NCBI GenBank assembly: GCA_035771165.1
Contig: JAWNZC010000369.1
Coordinates: 248,001-312,000, forward strand
DNA length: 64,000 bases
From: Paragorgia papillata
Taxonomy: Eukaryota > Cnidaria > Anthozoa > Scleralcyonacea > Coralliidae
Reading direction: 5' to 3'
The position numbers and the translations under genes were made by a program. Positions 63,460 through 64,000 of this stretch are shown here, in pieces; position 1 is the first letter of the stretch; each line of letters starts with the position of its first letter. The notes beneath the pieces are model-generated. The model was not told the DNA's origin, ran no database searches, and was given only the letters and a program-made list of their open reading frames with translations.

Positions 63460-63866
63460 CTGTTGAAAAAACAAATTAATTTGGGATCTGCAGCACACCT
63501 ATACACACCACCACAGCAGGGCATAAAGCAGCTATTATATATACTGAATGCTAAAGGTGTTGTGCTACAAAAACATCGCAGCTAGCATAATATAGTTAAT
63601 ACAGAACTGTGGAGGTCCTTGGGCAGTGAGAAAATTGAGTCCACAATTTTAGGGATATTCGGGGACATGCCCCTCCTAAAAAAAATTTAAATTTGAGTCT
63701 CTGAAATGGCATTTCCTAAATTCTGACAACACGTTTCAGCAAGATCCAAAAGCTCTAAATTATAATGATATTACGTGCTACTCCGAGTGACGAACCATAC
63801 CGGATAAGTAGAAAAAACTCCACTCGACCGCGGCTGGGATTTCCCTCTCTCCTCCGCAGAGGTTCT
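63460..63866. other. Upstream intron (5' side of exon 1): no recognised feature
   Basis: No further dynein exon, TIR or LINE frame was found. The true preceding exon should lie above 64000. Confidence 0.4.
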
Positions 63867-64000
63867 TTCGGAGATCGGCTATGTCGGAGATGCGTCGAAA
63901 TTGTCAGCTGGACATAAGGAGTGCGGGCGGGTTGGACTAGTTTCGCCCGCACTACTTATGTCCAGCTGACGCCTCCGAGCATCTCCGACGACTACCGAAA
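63867..64000. repeat. Long hairpin at window edge
   Basis: TTTCGGAGATCGGC...GTCAGCTGGACATAAG and GTGCGGGCG are mirrored by CGCCCGCAC, CTTATGTCCAGCTGAC and ...GACTACCGAAA. The right arm ends at the window edge, so the full size may be greater. Confidence 0.75.

Larger units (their letters stand above)
60673..62355 (+). mobile_element. Penelope-like element fragment with inverted arms, interrupted by a hAT element
   Basis: AGTTTGAAACGTTCTCTGGTC at 60673 through CACTACGCCTACAGCTACGG recurs in inverse from about 61107 to 62355, broken at 61156-62221 by a hAT insertion. Between the arms lies the GIY-YIG-like frame. Both arms contain GGCTGC(A)GACTGGCAGCCGAAA, which resembles stem II plus GAAA of a hammerhead. 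Inverted terminal repeats and hammerheads are known for Penelope-like elements. Confidence 0.65.
60200..62640 (-). mobile_element. LINE 3' end, split by later insertions
   Basis: The frame 62618-62442 (minus) reads HNTRNASKLHKSYKRTNYVK, GIDIWNGLETKLKN, ending KKYFLQN and a stop: a LINE ORF2 C-terminus. A 3' UTR-like AT-rich stretch runs on below the Penelope/hAT block to about 60230 (TAGGCCTCTAGCCCAACAAG). I infer that both parts were once one LINE. Confidence 0.6.

Noticed and set aside
63460..64000. Promoter or first exon of the dynein gene
   Set aside because: Exon 1 of the window begins in mid-domain with a normal acceptor; the true start must be further up.

Overview
This is eukaryotic, intron-dominated DNA. 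On the minus strand I could thread 35 exons (about 4.88 kb of code, about 1,625 residues) into one open reading frame. All exons have GT-AG borders and every junction phase matches. They encode the N-terminal tail (DHC_N1) and most of the linker (DHC_N2) of an axonemal-type dynein heavy chain. The gene runs from high to low coordinates: the most N-terminal exon visible is at 63334-63459 and the most C-terminal is cut by the window edge at 1-63. The first exons lie above 64000. The AAA motor and microtubule-binding stalk lie below position 1. I see no other host gene.

The remaining 92 percent is intron, filled with small mobile elements, many with terminal inverted repeats (TIRs) and readable target-site duplications (TSDs). 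By TSD they fall into several groups. Harbinger-type elements (TTA/TAA) are at 338, 2497, 3167, 8314, 20963, 55279, 56203 and 62880. TTAA-flanked elements are at 13242, 14780, 19237, 23557, 25503, 35186, 46266 and 56489. hAT-type elements (8 bp) are at 16282, 26834, 44291 and 61156, and possibly 49815. TA-flanked elements are at 7670 and 39673. A Mutator-like family with 9-bp TSDs is at 8620, 32753 and 52933. A family with 7-bp TSDs and CATAG ends is at 3072, 40612 and 53259. There are also 3' pieces of LINEs (18 kb, 42.8 kb, 47.3 kb, 48.7 kb, 62.5 kb), a Penelope-like fragment with a GIY-YIG-like tail (60.7-62.4 kb), 5S-rRNA-derived SINEs (50 kb, 54 kb, 31 kb, 25 kb), and one well-formed hammerhead-ribozyme fold (18.36-18.44 kb, minus strand). 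Tetra- and pentanucleotide arrays are unusually common.

The organism is a metazoan or other ciliated eukaryote with AT-rich, moderately large introns. The mix of Harbinger, hAT, Penelope and 5S-SINE relics with many palindromic MITEs suggests a marine invertebrate, most likely a cnidarian such as a coral or anemone. That is an inference and was not tested.

Layout: 0-12 kb holds linker exons 28-35; 12-30 kb exons 19-27 (late stem and early linker); 30-50 kb exons 7-18 (mid-stem); 50-63.5 kb exons 1-6 (early DHC_N1). The most interesting points are two long Ser/Gly/Lys-rich insertions in the dynein, the hammerhead fold, the nested insertions that preserve paralogous empty sites, the three-copy 7-bp-TSD family, and a dispersed palindromic motif (CTGGCGTTAGCCAG) of unknown origin.
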